This document shows, piece by piece, positions 1-8,206 of a stretch of DNA of 64,000 bases. The position numbers were made by a program, and so were the translations under genes. Origin of the DNA: Neolewinella maritima (GTDB lineage: Bacteria; Bacteroidota; Bacteroidia; Chitinophagales; Saprospiraceae). A model generated the notes under the pieces. That model was not told the origin of the DNA. It did no database searches and was given only the letters and a program-made list of their open reading frames with translations. Position 1 is the first letter of the stretch. Each line of letters starts with the position of its first letter. The stretch spans positions 1-64,000 of the forward strand of contig NZ_CAKLPZ010000003.1 of the NCBI RefSeq assembly GCF_923081025.1, given 5' to 3'.

Positions 1-68
1 TGGGCCTCCGTGGTGAGGTCAGGGAAGCTGCGCAGAAGAGTCAGAAAGCGAGTCAGGGCGCGGGTCAT
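1..68 (-). CDS. Start of an unidentified ORF running off the left edge
   Basis: An ATG at 68 (minus strand) opens a reading frame that stays open for 22 codons to the edge of the window, beginning M-T-R-A-L-T-R-F-L-T. The stretch is GC-rich, unlike the hsdS remnant just upstream. It lies about 30 bp after the hsdS stop and in the same direction. If the hsdS frame is shifted by one base, its next stop (TGA) overlaps this ATG as ATGA, which hints that the two were once translationally coupled. The fragment is too short to assign to a family. It does not look like the start of an hsdM methylase, but that cannot be excluded. Confidence 0.3.
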   Translation of the reverse strand, partial: MTRALTRFLTLLRSFPDLTTEA

Positions 69-98
69 GCTCCTAAGTTCGGCAGCAGACTAATGCCG

Positions 99-545
99 TC
101 AAATGCTTAGCTTAATGGCCGTGAACACGGTGGTGCCACTCGATATTTTAATTACCTTATCTTCGATAGATTTTAGGAGGTAGAAGAGAAATTGAATATC
201 TGCATCTACCTTCGGTATGGCAATTTTTAGGTCTTGATTGATGGCAGTCCGAATGTTTGTGATGATCGGCCGGCCCGGAGATATGCGAGTAGCTAAAATT
301 AGGCTGCCTGCATCTGCTATACTAGTAGAGCTATTTTCGACCCCCTTCTGAGAGATGTGATCAATTGTAGATTCTAGAGTTTCGCCCTTTATGTCTTTGA
401 TTGAGGCCCAAGGTATATTCCCCTCCCAATATTCTACTATTCTTTTGCTAGGAGTTCCGCCACCTTTAAAAGTGAAGATGTCTCCTAAGGAATAAAATGG
501 CCAGACAGACTTGAGCTTTTTTTTATCACCAATTTCCACCATCAC
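99..545 (-). CDS. hsdS: Truncated type I restriction specificity subunit (HsdS, one partial target-recognition domain)
   Basis: Type I specificity subunits choose the DNA target through two target-recognition domains (TRDs) separated by long conserved helices. This 148-residue product has the typical TRD opening (LGDIFTFKGGGTPSK, then IPWASIKDIKG) and TRD end (SSGTTVFTAIKLS), then stops where the conserved spacer helix should begin. Full HsdS has about 400 residues; even half-size forms keep the helix. The start is GTG at 545 or ATG at 542; both overlap the hsdR stop (GTGATG), implying translational coupling. The gene is clearly more AT-rich than hsdR, as expected for a swapped or transferred TRD. 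It is probably a non-functional remnant, or the rest was deleted or frameshifted near 100. No hsdM lies in the window. Confidence 0.75.
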   Translation of the reverse strand: MMVEIGDKKKLKSVWPFYSLGDIFTFKGGGTPSKRIVEYWEGNIPWASIKDIKGETLESTIDHISQKGVENSSTSIADAGSLILATRISPGRPIITNIRTAINQDLKIAIPKVDADIQFLFYLLKSIEDKVIKISSGTTVFTAIKLSI

Positions 546-3328
546 GCTACCAATATTTCATTCAGTTCCAAAATAACCCCCTCCATCTCCTTGCCAAAGG
601 CCCGGTACATCCCCCCACGCCCCCCGCGCTTGTCGAAGGGGGAGAAGTCGAGATCATCCACCTCTAGGTGAAAGCTCTGCTTGACGTGGTCGCGAATCAT
701 GCGGAGCCAGTCCAGCTGCACGTCGGTGAATTTGGGCAGACCGGTATCGTTATTACGAGCAAAAATCCAGCGTTGAAAGTTGCGGTCTACCTGGCCGGGG
801 TAGGCGGTGAGTCGCTCGTCCGTGCCGGATACGTGGCGGAGCAGGCTTACCAGGGCCACCAACTCGCTCTCCGGCTTATCGCCCTTCGCCTCGTCTAGTT
901 TAGCGTAGGCTTCCCATACGTAAGGCGGGGCCAGGTTGGGCCGGTCGGCCTTCAGGGTCGCCAGCAGGCTCTTGACCATGGCGAAGGTGACCTCCCGCCG
1001 CCGGTGGGGTTGGCGAAAGTAGATGTCCAGGGCGGTGATCTCTTCGGCGTGGTCGGTTAGCCAGGCGGCGAAGTCCTTTACTACTTCCTTACTCCGCTCC
1101 CGGCTGAAGCCGGCCGCCTCGCTACGCAGCACTTCGTCTACGCTGACATGGTCGATGGTCTGCGCGTGCACCTTGCGTACGTTCTCGACGTATTCGCACA
1201 GTGCCCCGTTGAATACCCGCGCGGCCTCTCGGGTGAGGTCTTCGAGGGCTTGCTCGGTCGCGCGTTGGAGGTCTGCGGGCGCAGCCCCCACAAGTTCGGC
1301 CTGCACCTGCGTCCGCGCCGCATCTATCACGTCCGGATCGTAGGCGTCGAGTAGCTTTTTGACGCTTTGCTTGATGGTGCGCCCGCCCGCCAGTTGCTCG
1401 TACTGCGCGCGCTCGTCGGGGGTGATCTGTTTTTCCAGTCGGATGAGCCGGTTGGCCAGGCTGCTGAACAGCTCCTCGTCGCGCACGCCCATTTTGACGG
1501 CATTAAGAAGGTCCTTCATGGGTACGCCGGGCTTGCGTTCCAGCGGACGGCTCACGGTCTTCTTGCTCTCGGTGGTCCCCACGGCGTCGACGATCACGAA
1601 GTGGGTCTTGGCGTGTTTGGCCGTACCGCTGACCTCCCGCAGGGCGTCGAAGTCGATCGTGCGGGTGCCCCGGCCCTTCATCTGCTCGAAGTAGTTGCTA
1701 CTCTTGACGTCGCGTAGGAACAGCAGTACCTCCAGCGGCTTCACGTCGGTGCCGGTGGCGATCATGTCTACGGTCACGGCGATGCGCGGCGCCCAACTGT
1801 TGCGGAACTGGTTGAGGACGCTCTTCGGGTCCTCCTCCGACTTATACGTCACCTTCTTACAGAACTCGTTGCCCTGCGCAAACTCCTCGCGGATGCACTG
1901 GATGATGTCGTCGGCGTGGCTGTCGCTCTTGGCGAACACCAGCGTTTTGGGCACCTCGAAACTACCGTCGGCGTGGTAGCGGTCGGGGAATAGCTTACGC
2001 AGTACCTCCTTAAATTCCCGAATGATGGTCCTGATCTGGTCCGGACTCACCACGTCGCGGTCGAGCTGGCGACCCTCGTAGGCTACATCCTCGTCGATCT
2101 CTTCCCAGCGTTTACGGCGGCTGAGTTTTTCGCGCTGCTCGATGCGCTGCTCTGACTTAGGTATCAGGCCGCCCGACTTAGTGATGCGCGTTTCGATGGA
2201 GTACACGTCGTAGGGTACGTTCACGCCATCGGCTACCGACTGCTCGTAAGTGTATTCGCTCACCACGTTCTTATTGAAAAAGCCGAAAGTGCGGCTGTCG
2301 GGGGTGGCGGTGAGGCCGATGAGGAAGGCGTCATAGTAGTCGAGCACCTGCCGCCACAGGTTATAGATGCTGCGGTGGCACTCGTCGATTACGACGAAGT
2401 CGAACTGCTCGATGGGGTTGCGTTCGTTGTACACGACGGGCAGCGGCGGGCGTTTCTGCCAGGCTGCGTCGTCTACTTCCTCCTCGGCCGTCTCGTCGAT
2501 CTCTTCCCCCTTCAGCGTCGCGTACAGTCGTTGGATGGTGGAGATGACCACCTGACTATCCCCGGCCACGTAACTACTGCTCAGGCGCTGTACGTTGTAC
2601 AGCTCACTGAACTTGCGGTTATCGTCGCGCGGCTGGTAACTCAGAAAGGCCTGCTCGGCCTGCTCGCCCAGGTTACGGGTATCGACCAGGAAAAGCACCC
2701 GCTTGGCCTTGGTGAACTTCAGCAGGCGGTATACGAAGGTGCAGGCGGTAAAGGTCTTTCCGGCCCCCGTCGCCATTTGGATCAGCGCGCGCGGGCGGTT
2801 ATCGGCGAAGGAAACCTCCAGATTATTGATCGCTTCGATCTGGGCGGGACGCAGTCCCTGCTCCGGCAGCGCGGGCATATTGCGCTTCAGTCGGGCGCGG
2901 AGCGGAGGAATACTAGACGCCCAGTCGAGCAAGGTTTCCGGGCGGTGGAAACTAAAAACTTCCCTGCTCCGGGGTAGGGGATCGCGAAAGTCGGTGAAGC
3001 GGGTGATCTCGCCGGTACTCTCGTAAGCGAAACAGAGGCGATCGGTATTAACGAATTTCATCCCGGCGGTGAGGTAGCGCAGGCTCTGCTCCTCTACGAC
3101 GGTGATGTTCATGCCGGCCTCTTCGCGCTTCGCTTCGATGACTCCCATCGGAGTTTGCTGCACGAACAGCACGTAATCGGCCGGCCCCTCCTGCGTCTGA
3201 AACTCGCGTACGGCTACGCCGGTATTGGCGTATAGGTCTACGGCGTTCTTGTCTTGTACCACCCAGCCGGATTGCCGCAGTAGGCGGTCGATGCGGTCTC
3301 GGGCGACTTGCTCGGGGGTTTGATTCAT
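542..3328 (-). CDS. hsdR: Type I restriction endonuclease subunit R (HsdR)
   Basis: HsdR is the motor and nuclease subunit of type I restriction enzymes; it translocates and cuts unmodified DNA together with HsdM and HsdS. The 928-residue protein has an N-terminal PD-(D/E)XK nuclease domain (D51 in GPADYVLF, E65 and K67 in VIEAK). A superfamily 2 helicase core follows: Walker A ATGAGKT at 186-192, DECH at 315-318, TATP near 340, motif VI QMKGRGTR at 549-556. The C-terminal part resembles the EcoEI-type R domain. All catalytic motifs are intact and the length is normal. The ATG at 3328 agrees with the family N-terminus. It is followed with overlap by the truncated hsdS. Without a full HsdS and HsdM it probably has no local restriction activity, unless those lie beyond the left edge. 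Confidence 0.95.
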   Translation of the reverse strand: MNQTPEQVARDRIDRLLRQSGWVVQDKNAVDLYANTGVAVREFQTQEGPADYVLFVQQTPMGVIEAKREEAGMNITVVEEQSLRYLTAGMKFVNTDRLCFAYESTGEITRFTDFRDPLPRSREVFSFHRPETLLDWASSIPPLRARLKRNMPALPEQGLRPAQIEAINNLEVSFADNRPRALIQMATGAGKTFTACTFVYRLLKFTKAKRVLFLVDTRNLGEQAEQAFLSYQPRDDNRKFSELYNVQRLSSSYVAGDSQVVISTIQRLYATLKGEEIDETAEEEVDDAAWQKRPPLPVVYNERNPIEQFDFVVIDECHRSIYNLWRQVLDYYDAFLIGLTATPDSRTFGFFNKNVVSEYTYEQSVADGVNVPYDVYSIETRITKSGGLIPKSEQRIEQREKLSRRKRWEEIDEDVAYEGRQLDRDVVSPDQIRTIIREFKEVLRKLFPDRYHADGSFEVPKTLVFAKSDSHADDIIQCIREEFAQGNEFCKKVTYKSEEDPKSVLNQFRNSWAPRIAVTVDMIATGTDVKPLEVLLFLRDVKSSNYFEQMKGRGTRTIDFDALREVSGTAKHAKTHFVIVDAVGTTESKKTVSRPLERKPGVPMKDLLNAVKMGVRDEELFSSLANRLIRLEKQITPDERAQYEQLAGGRTIKQSVKKLLDAYDPDVIDAARTQVQAELVGAAPADLQRATEQALEDLTREAARVFNGALCEYVENVRKVHAQTIDHVSVDEVLRSEAAGFSRERSKEVVKDFAAWLTDHAEEITALDIYFRQPHRRREVTFAMVKSLLATLKADRPNLAPPYVWEAYAKLDEAKGDKPESELVALVSLLRHVSGTDERLTAYPGQVDRNFQRWIFARNNDTGLPKFTDVQLDWLRMIRDHVKQSFHLEVDDLDFSPFDKRGGRGGMYRAFGKEMEGVILELNEILVA

Positions 3329-3706
3329 CTGGGGCGGTGCGCTAGGGCGATACTATACGTAGGATTAAATGTAGGCAGTTTGCCGCGTACTCCACTTGCG
3401 CACGTTCGTCTTCATTTTGCAACTCTAGATTATCATTCATTTATTTTACGATAAGCTTCCAGTATTCTTCTTCCGCCATGTACTCAACTGGCTACTCAGC
3501 CCACACTAGTCCGCGGAGCATACTCTCGCGAGGGGGAAGAAGAAAATTTGATAGCTGCTACTGGATGAACGAACCTCTGCAGTGGAGTCTTAGGACTGTA
3601 AATTTTACCTGGGCCGCGGGGTTACTTATTAAAAACTTTAGGTATAGTGAGTAGACAGCCAAGTTACTGCTTGGCATATAGCTTACTCTCTAACCACCCA
3701 TAAATC
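3329..3706. other. AT-rich intergenic region between divergent hsdR and orphan gene
   Basis: About 380 bp without a convincing ORF. It separates the divergent hsdR (minus) and the unknown gene at 3707 (plus), so it should hold both promoters, but no good TAnnTTTG box is visible. The composition is distinctly more AT-rich than the surrounding DNA. A small hairpin (GCCAAG at 3658-3663, loop of 6, CTTGGC at 3670-3675) lies about 30 bp before the ATG at 3707 and would fall in the leader or act as an operator-like site. Confidence 0.5.
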
Positions 3707-4462
3707 ATGCCTAAGCAAAAACGCGAAAAACTAAAACTTAAGAAGATAGGTAGAAAGAATCATAGCCTACCGGTAGATACTGAATCTTTCGAGGTGTTGT
3801 CCATGGCTGGGGTACCCTGCGTAGAATTACTTGCCGTAGGCAAGCAGGCACCGTCATTGCAGGATAGAAATCGGGATGTTGGTAGACTAAGAACAAAATA
3901 TTGTCAGCTTACTTTGCTAGCGCTACCAGACAAGATGAAACGGGTGAAGGACTTCACCGATGTAGCATCGGTTGATACCAGTAAGCAACCGCCGATCATA
4001 AACTTGCCAGTGGGAGATAATTCCGGTCTTGTATTTTTACTCGACCAACTTACTACTAAGCGTCGTACCTGGACTTCAAATAACGATGTGACAATCACGG
4101 ATTTCTGCGCGGATAGGATGCCGGGGCTTCTTGGTGAGCACGGAGTGGATAACCCCTGTGCCTACCCACTGCGCCCGACCGGAGGGGACAAGGACAGCTA
4201 CTTTATTACTGAGTGGGACTGGGAGGATGCCACTTCGGGTATTGAATATACCCAGTTAAGACAGGCATTGCGTTTGACCTATAGCTGGCCGAGTAAATCT
4301 GTGGTCATGCTAGCTGTTACCACACCAAACCGGACGGTCATCTGGATACCACTCCTTAAAGGTGAAACCATAGAGGGCATTAACGCAAATCTGTCTAAAT
4401 GTTTTGTGCTCTTAAATCCAGTTTACTTGGACGGACCCAATATTTGGATAGGTAGTTATTGA
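3707..4462 (+). CDS. Hypothetical protein, AT-rich orphan next to restriction genes
   Basis: The 251-residue product is not recognised. It starts with a very basic segment (MPKQKREKLKLKKIGRKNH), has no signal peptide or membrane segment, and shows no catalytic motif. The C-terminal half is rich in aromatic residues (EWDWED, YSWPSK, WIPLLKG). Codon use and base composition are more AT-rich than the genome around it, as for hsdS, which fits a recently acquired accessory gene of the restriction island. The ATG at 3707 is the first in frame and no better start is visible. It converges on the CHAT gene with only 23 bp between stops. A link to phage defence is only guilt by association. Confidence 0.7.
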   Translation: MPKQKREKLKLKKIGRKNHSLPVDTESFEVLSMAGVPCVELLAVGKQAPSLQDRNRDVGRLRTKYCQLTLLALPDKMKRVKDFTDVASVDTSKQPPIINLPVGDNSGLVFLLDQLTTKRRTWTSNNDVTITDFCADRMPGLLGEHGVDNPCAYPLRPTGGDKDSYFITEWDWEDATSGIEYTQLRQALRLTYSWPSKSVVMLAVTTPNRTVIWIPLLKGETIEGINANLSKCFVLLNPVYLDGPNIWIGSY

Positions 4463-4485
4463 TAATAGGGTTAATGTCGACCCCC

Positions 4486-7116
4486 TCACCCCACCACCAA
4501 CCCCGCCCAAAACCCAGGCCACGCCCAGCGCGCACTAAGCTCCCCCCGCGCACACCGCCGCTGCGCCGCCGTGAGCGCCTCCACGGGGGCGGCACCGGCG
4601 AGTAGCTCGGCGTAGAATAGGTCGAGGATCCCCGCCGTAGCCGCGGCCGGGATGTCGTAGAGCGAGGCCACTACGTCCGGTACGCCGGCGCGGTGGAAGC
4701 TGCGGCGCAGACTGTAGGTGCCCTCGCGGCGGTTGCGGTAGCCGCGGGCGGTGGAGCAGGCGGCCAGCACCACGAGCTGCGCCCGCAGTACCGCGCGGCC
4801 GATGTATACCCCGTTGAGACTGTCAGTACTATTGAGGTAGAGGTAGTTCTCGTTGAGGCGGGTGGGGTCGCCCGCGGCGTGTACCGAGAGGTGGAGCCAG
4901 TCGTAGCGGTCCATATCGGCCAGTAGGGTAGCGGAGGTGCAGGCCGACCGCCGGTAGTGGGTGCCGCCCGCTACCCGGGCTAGTACGGACTCGGCGAGCG
5001 GACCGAGGTAGGCCGTCAGGTCGGGATGGGTCCAGGCTCCGACGGTAGGGGCGCTGCGGCGCAGCAGCCGCTCGCGCAGCCGGTGGCGCTGCTGCTCGCT
5101 ACGCCAGCTGTCCAGGTAGCGGATGCGGTGGCTGCGGATGAGGTAGGCTGGTAGTCCGCCGATCGTGTCCGCGCTGCGCAGCAGGGCTACGAACGGCAGA
5201 CTGGTCAGCGAGGCCGTAGGAATGACCAGCAACTCCCTGCGCCGCGCCAACTGACCGGCGGCAAAGCCCAGTAGCTCCCCGTACAGCTCGTGGGCCGAAG
5301 CGGTATAGGCCACGGTACTCGCTGGCATGCCTCCACTCAAAATGTCCGTGAGCGCGTCCACCCGCTCGGCGACCGGCTCGCGGGGCTGGGCGTGGGCGAG
5401 CACGGTATCGCGGTCTACGTACAGGGCATAGAGCGTGTGCTCCGTCTCGGCGTATTCGATCAGGGCCTGATCGGCAGTGAGCTCTCCGCGGATCTGCGCT
5501 AGGGTAGGGGCGGTGGCTGCCGCCTGCGGGCTAGGCTCCGTCGGGGAAGCGGTCAGATCGAGCCGCTCGGCCAGCAGCAGCGACTCCCGGTACAGCCGAT
5601 CGAAGCGAAGCAGTTGATCATACGGGAGGGTAAGCCGGGCGGCAAAGGCGCCCTTGAGTAGTTTCATCTCCGCCTCGATCTGCCGCAGTCGTACCCGCTC
5701 CGGGTCTACGGTCTCCACGGCGAGGGTAGCGTGTACGGCGGCGAGCTCGCGGGTGTAGAGCACGGTCTTGCCCAGCTCCATGGCGTTGAGCAGAGCGTTG
5801 TAGTACCGGGCGTCGCCGGTGGAGGTGCGGAGCCGCTCGTGGGCGGATGCCAGGGCGGCGGTGATCAGCCGGTCGCCCAGCACGAGGGTACGGTTGAGTA
5901 CGGCTTCCTCGCTCTGGTGCAGCAGGGTGCGCTCGTAGTTGGCCAGGGCAGCCTGGGTGTAGCGGAAGGCCCGTTCCAGCTGCGCTTCGTTCGCCTCATG
6001 GTGGCCCCACTGCTGGTAGGTACTTGCCAGTGCACTGATGAAGTACATGCAGTTGGCCCGCCGATTGCAGCGAAATAACGCTGCCTCATCCGTTGGGTCG
6101 GCATCCGGCGGACAGCAACCCTGATCCACCAAATCCCCCAGCATATAATCCACGGCCCGAGCGTACCGCCCGTCGTCCTGACTGTATTCCTTGAGTAGGT
6201 AGCGCGCACCCTGTACGCGCTTATTGGCGAAGTAGGGTCCTGCAGCCAAAAGGCGCTCGGCGGATGCCCGTGCGCTATCCCGCCGTCCCCGCCGGTGGTG
6301 CCAGTAGTGGGCGGCGTGGTCACGGTAGCCCAGGTAAGCCGGCGCATCGGTAGGTCCACCCGGCCGGCCCCGCTCCGGTAGCGTAGCCAGTAGCTGCTCG
6401 ATCCGCGGGTCGTGCTGCGGCTGCCGGGAGAGCAGAATGATCTGGTGCTCCCGTGCGTGCCCTTCCCAGGGGGAATCCAGTGCGGCCAGTACACCTGCTG
6501 CCCGCTCGAACAGGGTATCGCTGCGCGCCCACAGTGCCTGCTGTCTTTGCAGGGGCGTAGCCCGGTCAGCAAATTGCTTCGCCCCCCGTGCCTCGATGAT
6601 CGACAACTGCGCGTACAGCAGCGAGGTGGTGCGGTGTGCCCGCTCCAGCAACCGCCGACCGAGCTGCGCGTGGAGCTGCATTTCCAGCCAGGTCCAGGTA
6701 TCGAAGCTCGTGTAGGCCGCGCAGAGCAGTTGCCGTGCCCGCAGCTTGGCCGGGGCATCGTATCGCACCAGCGGCCGCGCCCGCTCCGTATAGTGGGCCA
6801 CCGAATCGACGTATACCATATGGTCGAAGTGAAGGATCGCCAGGGCCTGGTACGCTTCAGCCCGCAGCTCCGCAGCGATCCGGTCAGTGAGCAGGTGGGG
6901 TAGTCGGCGCGCACGCAGGAATGCGCGGTCTAGCCGGAGGGCACGGTAGTCGTCCCAAACCCCGTCCAGCGAATCGCGCAGGGCCAGCTCGTCGGCCGTC
7001 AGGGGCGTAACGACCGTTGTAGGTGCCGGTACGTCCACTGGTGTGTCCACCGGATCCGCCGTGCAGCCGATCAGCAATAACGAAAGGAGCAAGTACGGCA
7101 CAAGGATGCGATACAC
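4486..7116 (-). CDS. Exported CHAT-domain lipoprotein with TPR-like repeats
   Basis: CHAT domains are caspase-like cysteine proteases (clan CD) often tied to TPR repeats. The 876-residue protein begins with a lipoprotein signal (LLLSLLLIGC, lipobox Cys near 18), so it is predicted to be membrane-anchored outside the cytoplasm. Residues about 40-450 are helical and TPR-like; the CHAT domain fills roughly 560-876. The expected catalytic dyad is present: His746 in WLHLSVHA and Cys787 in VLAACSTARG, followed by the typical EGTYSLRRSF-AG-P-VVASLYDIP block. The start is GTG at 7116; other GTG codons lie downstream but would shorten the signal. It stands alone on its strand, so substrate and partners are not suggested by context. 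In Bacteroidota such TPR-CHAT lipoproteins are common and poorly characterised. Confidence 0.88.
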   Translation of the reverse strand: MYRILVPYLLLSLLLIGCTADPVDTPVDVPAPTTVVTPLTADELALRDSLDGVWDDYRALRLDRAFLRARRLPHLLTDRIAAELRAEAYQALAILHFDHMVYVDSVAHYTERARPLVRYDAPAKLRARQLLCAAYTSFDTWTWLEMQLHAQLGRRLLERAHRTTSLLYAQLSIIEARGAKQFADRATPLQRQQALWARSDTLFERAAGVLAALDSPWEGHAREHQIILLSRQPQHDPRIEQLLATLPERGRPGGPTDAPAYLGYRDHAAHYWHHRRGRRDSARASAERLLAAGPYFANKRVQGARYLLKEYSQDDGRYARAVDYMLGDLVDQGCCPPDADPTDEAALFRCNRRANCMYFISALASTYQQWGHHEANEAQLERAFRYTQAALANYERTLLHQSEEAVLNRTLVLGDRLITAALASAHERLRTSTGDARYYNALLNAMELGKTVLYTRELAAVHATLAVETVDPERVRLRQIEAEMKLLKGAFAARLTLPYDQLLRFDRLYRESLLLAERLDLTASPTEPSPQAAATAPTLAQIRGELTADQALIEYAETEHTLYALYVDRDTVLAHAQPREPVAERVDALTDILSGGMPASTVAYTASAHELYGELLGFAAGQLARRRELLVIPTASLTSLPFVALLRSADTIGGLPAYLIRSHRIRYLDSWRSEQQRHRLRERLLRRSAPTVGAWTHPDLTAYLGPLAESVLARVAGGTHYRRSACTSATLLADMDRYDWLHLSVHAAGDPTRLNENYLYLNSTDSLNGVYIGRAVLRAQLVVLAACSTARGYRNRREGTYSLRRSFHRAGVPDVVASLYDIPAAATAGILDLFYAELLAGAAPVEALTAAQRRCARGELSARWAWPGFWAGLVVG

Positions 7117-7302
7117 GGTGACTGGGCTAGGTGCTGACTAAGTTAAGTCCCGCGCGGCGTTAAAGCTGTACGAACACGCGATTTCTGAAATCCTCCGCTC
7201 CGGCGATGGGCCGACCACTTCCGTGCCCAGGCGGCATAGTCCCACCCGCACACCTCACTACCTACTTCCTGCGTTAGCCTAGGAACACCCCCGCGATAGA
7301 CG

Positions 7303-7310
7303 TACCTTTG
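7303..7310 (+). promoter_or_regulatory. Bacteroidota-type -7 promoter box for pyrophosphatase
   Basis: TACCTTTG matches the Bacteroidota -7 consensus TAnnTTTG exactly and lies 30 bp before the ATG at 7341. No clear -33 TTG is seen. It makes the upstream TTG at 7308 an unlikely start codon, because that codon is inside the box. Confidence 0.6.
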
Positions 7311-7340
7311 CGGCCCCAATTACGCATACCCCCCGCCCCT

Positions 7341-8063
7341 ATGGCTGACGCATACGACAACCTCTGGAAACTTATCGGTCTTCGCTACAAGAGCCACCCC
7401 TGGCACGGTATCGATATCGGTAGCCGCACGCCGCGCATCGTGAGCGCCTTCATCGAGGTGATCCCCTCCGATACGGTGAAGTACGAGGTGGACAAGAAAT
7501 CGGGCTACCTGATGATCGACCGGCCGCAGAAGTTCTCCAACATCGTGCCGGCCCTGTACGGCTTTATCCCCCAGACCTACTGCAAGCAGCACGTGGCCGA
7601 CTTCTGCATGAAGCAGACCGGCCGCGAGGGCATCATCGGCGACGACGACCCGCTGGACATCTGCGTGCTCACCGAGCGGGAGGTCACCCACGGTAATATC
7701 ATCGTAAAGGCCAAGGCCATCGGCGGCTTCCGCATGCTAGATGGCGGCGAGGCCGACGATAAGATCATCGCCGTGCTCGAAAACGACGAGGTGTACGGCA
7801 GCTGGAACGATATCACGGACCTGCCCCCCTCCATCCTCGACCGGCTGCAGCACTACTTCCTCACCTACAAGCAACTGCCCGGTAAGGAGCCCAAGGTGGA
7901 GATCACCCACACCTACAACCGCGAAGAAGCCCAGGAGGTGATCCGGCTGAGCCAGCGCGACTACGCCGAAAGCTTCGGCAACCTGGAGACCATGATGAGC
8001 GCCACCCTGATGGAAGCGCTGAGCATCGGACAGCGGCAGCAGGACATCCTGAGCAGCCTCTAG
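7341..8063 (+). CDS. ppa: Inorganic pyrophosphatase (family I)
   Basis: The enzyme hydrolyses pyrophosphate to two phosphates in the cytoplasm and pulls biosynthetic reactions forward. The 240-residue protein has the family I signature DDDPLDICVL (Asp101, 102, 103 and 106) that binds the catalytic magnesium ions, the GGEADDKIIAV segment (Asp139-140), and the substrate-binding region MIDRPQKFSN with the KYEVDKKSGYL strand. The length is that of the longer family I branch common in Bacteroidota, with a helical C-terminal extension. I choose ATG 7341 (MADAYDNLW) over an in-frame TTG at 7308 because the latter lies in the promoter box. It is monocistronic, divergent from the CHAT gene. Confidence 0.95.
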   Translation: MADAYDNLWKLIGLRYKSHPWHGIDIGSRTPRIVSAFIEVIPSDTVKYEVDKKSGYLMIDRPQKFSNIVPALYGFIPQTYCKQHVADFCMKQTGREGIIGDDDPLDICVLTEREVTHGNIIVKAKAIGGFRMLDGGEADDKIIAVLENDEVYGSWNDITDLPPSILDRLQHYFLTYKQLPGKEPKVEITHTYNREEAQEVIRLSQRDYAESFGNLETMMSATLMEALSIGQRQQDILSSL

Positions 8064-8152
8064 CGCGACACGCAGGGGAAAATTACTGTGATCAAGGAGG
8101 TTTTATGTGTGGAAACTGACAGTTAGTCCCCGCACGGTGCGTGGGGGAGGGC

Positions 8153-8160
8153 GTATCTTT
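8153..8160 (+). promoter_or_regulatory. -7 promoter box for the secreted metalloprotease
   Basis: TATCTTTG fits TAnnTTTG exactly and lies 46 bp upstream of the GTG at 8207. It rules against the upstream in-frame GTG at 8141 as the translation start. Confidence 0.55.
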
Positions 8161-8206
8161 GGAGGACTCTCATGACAGTCGGCTTTCCGACCCAAGCTTT
8201 CTACAC

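Noticed and set aside
5865-6914. Second minus-strand frame of 349 codons inside the CHAT gene
   Set aside because: Ser/Arg/Thr/Trp-rich out-of-frame translation of a gene with an intact lipobox and catalytic dyad.
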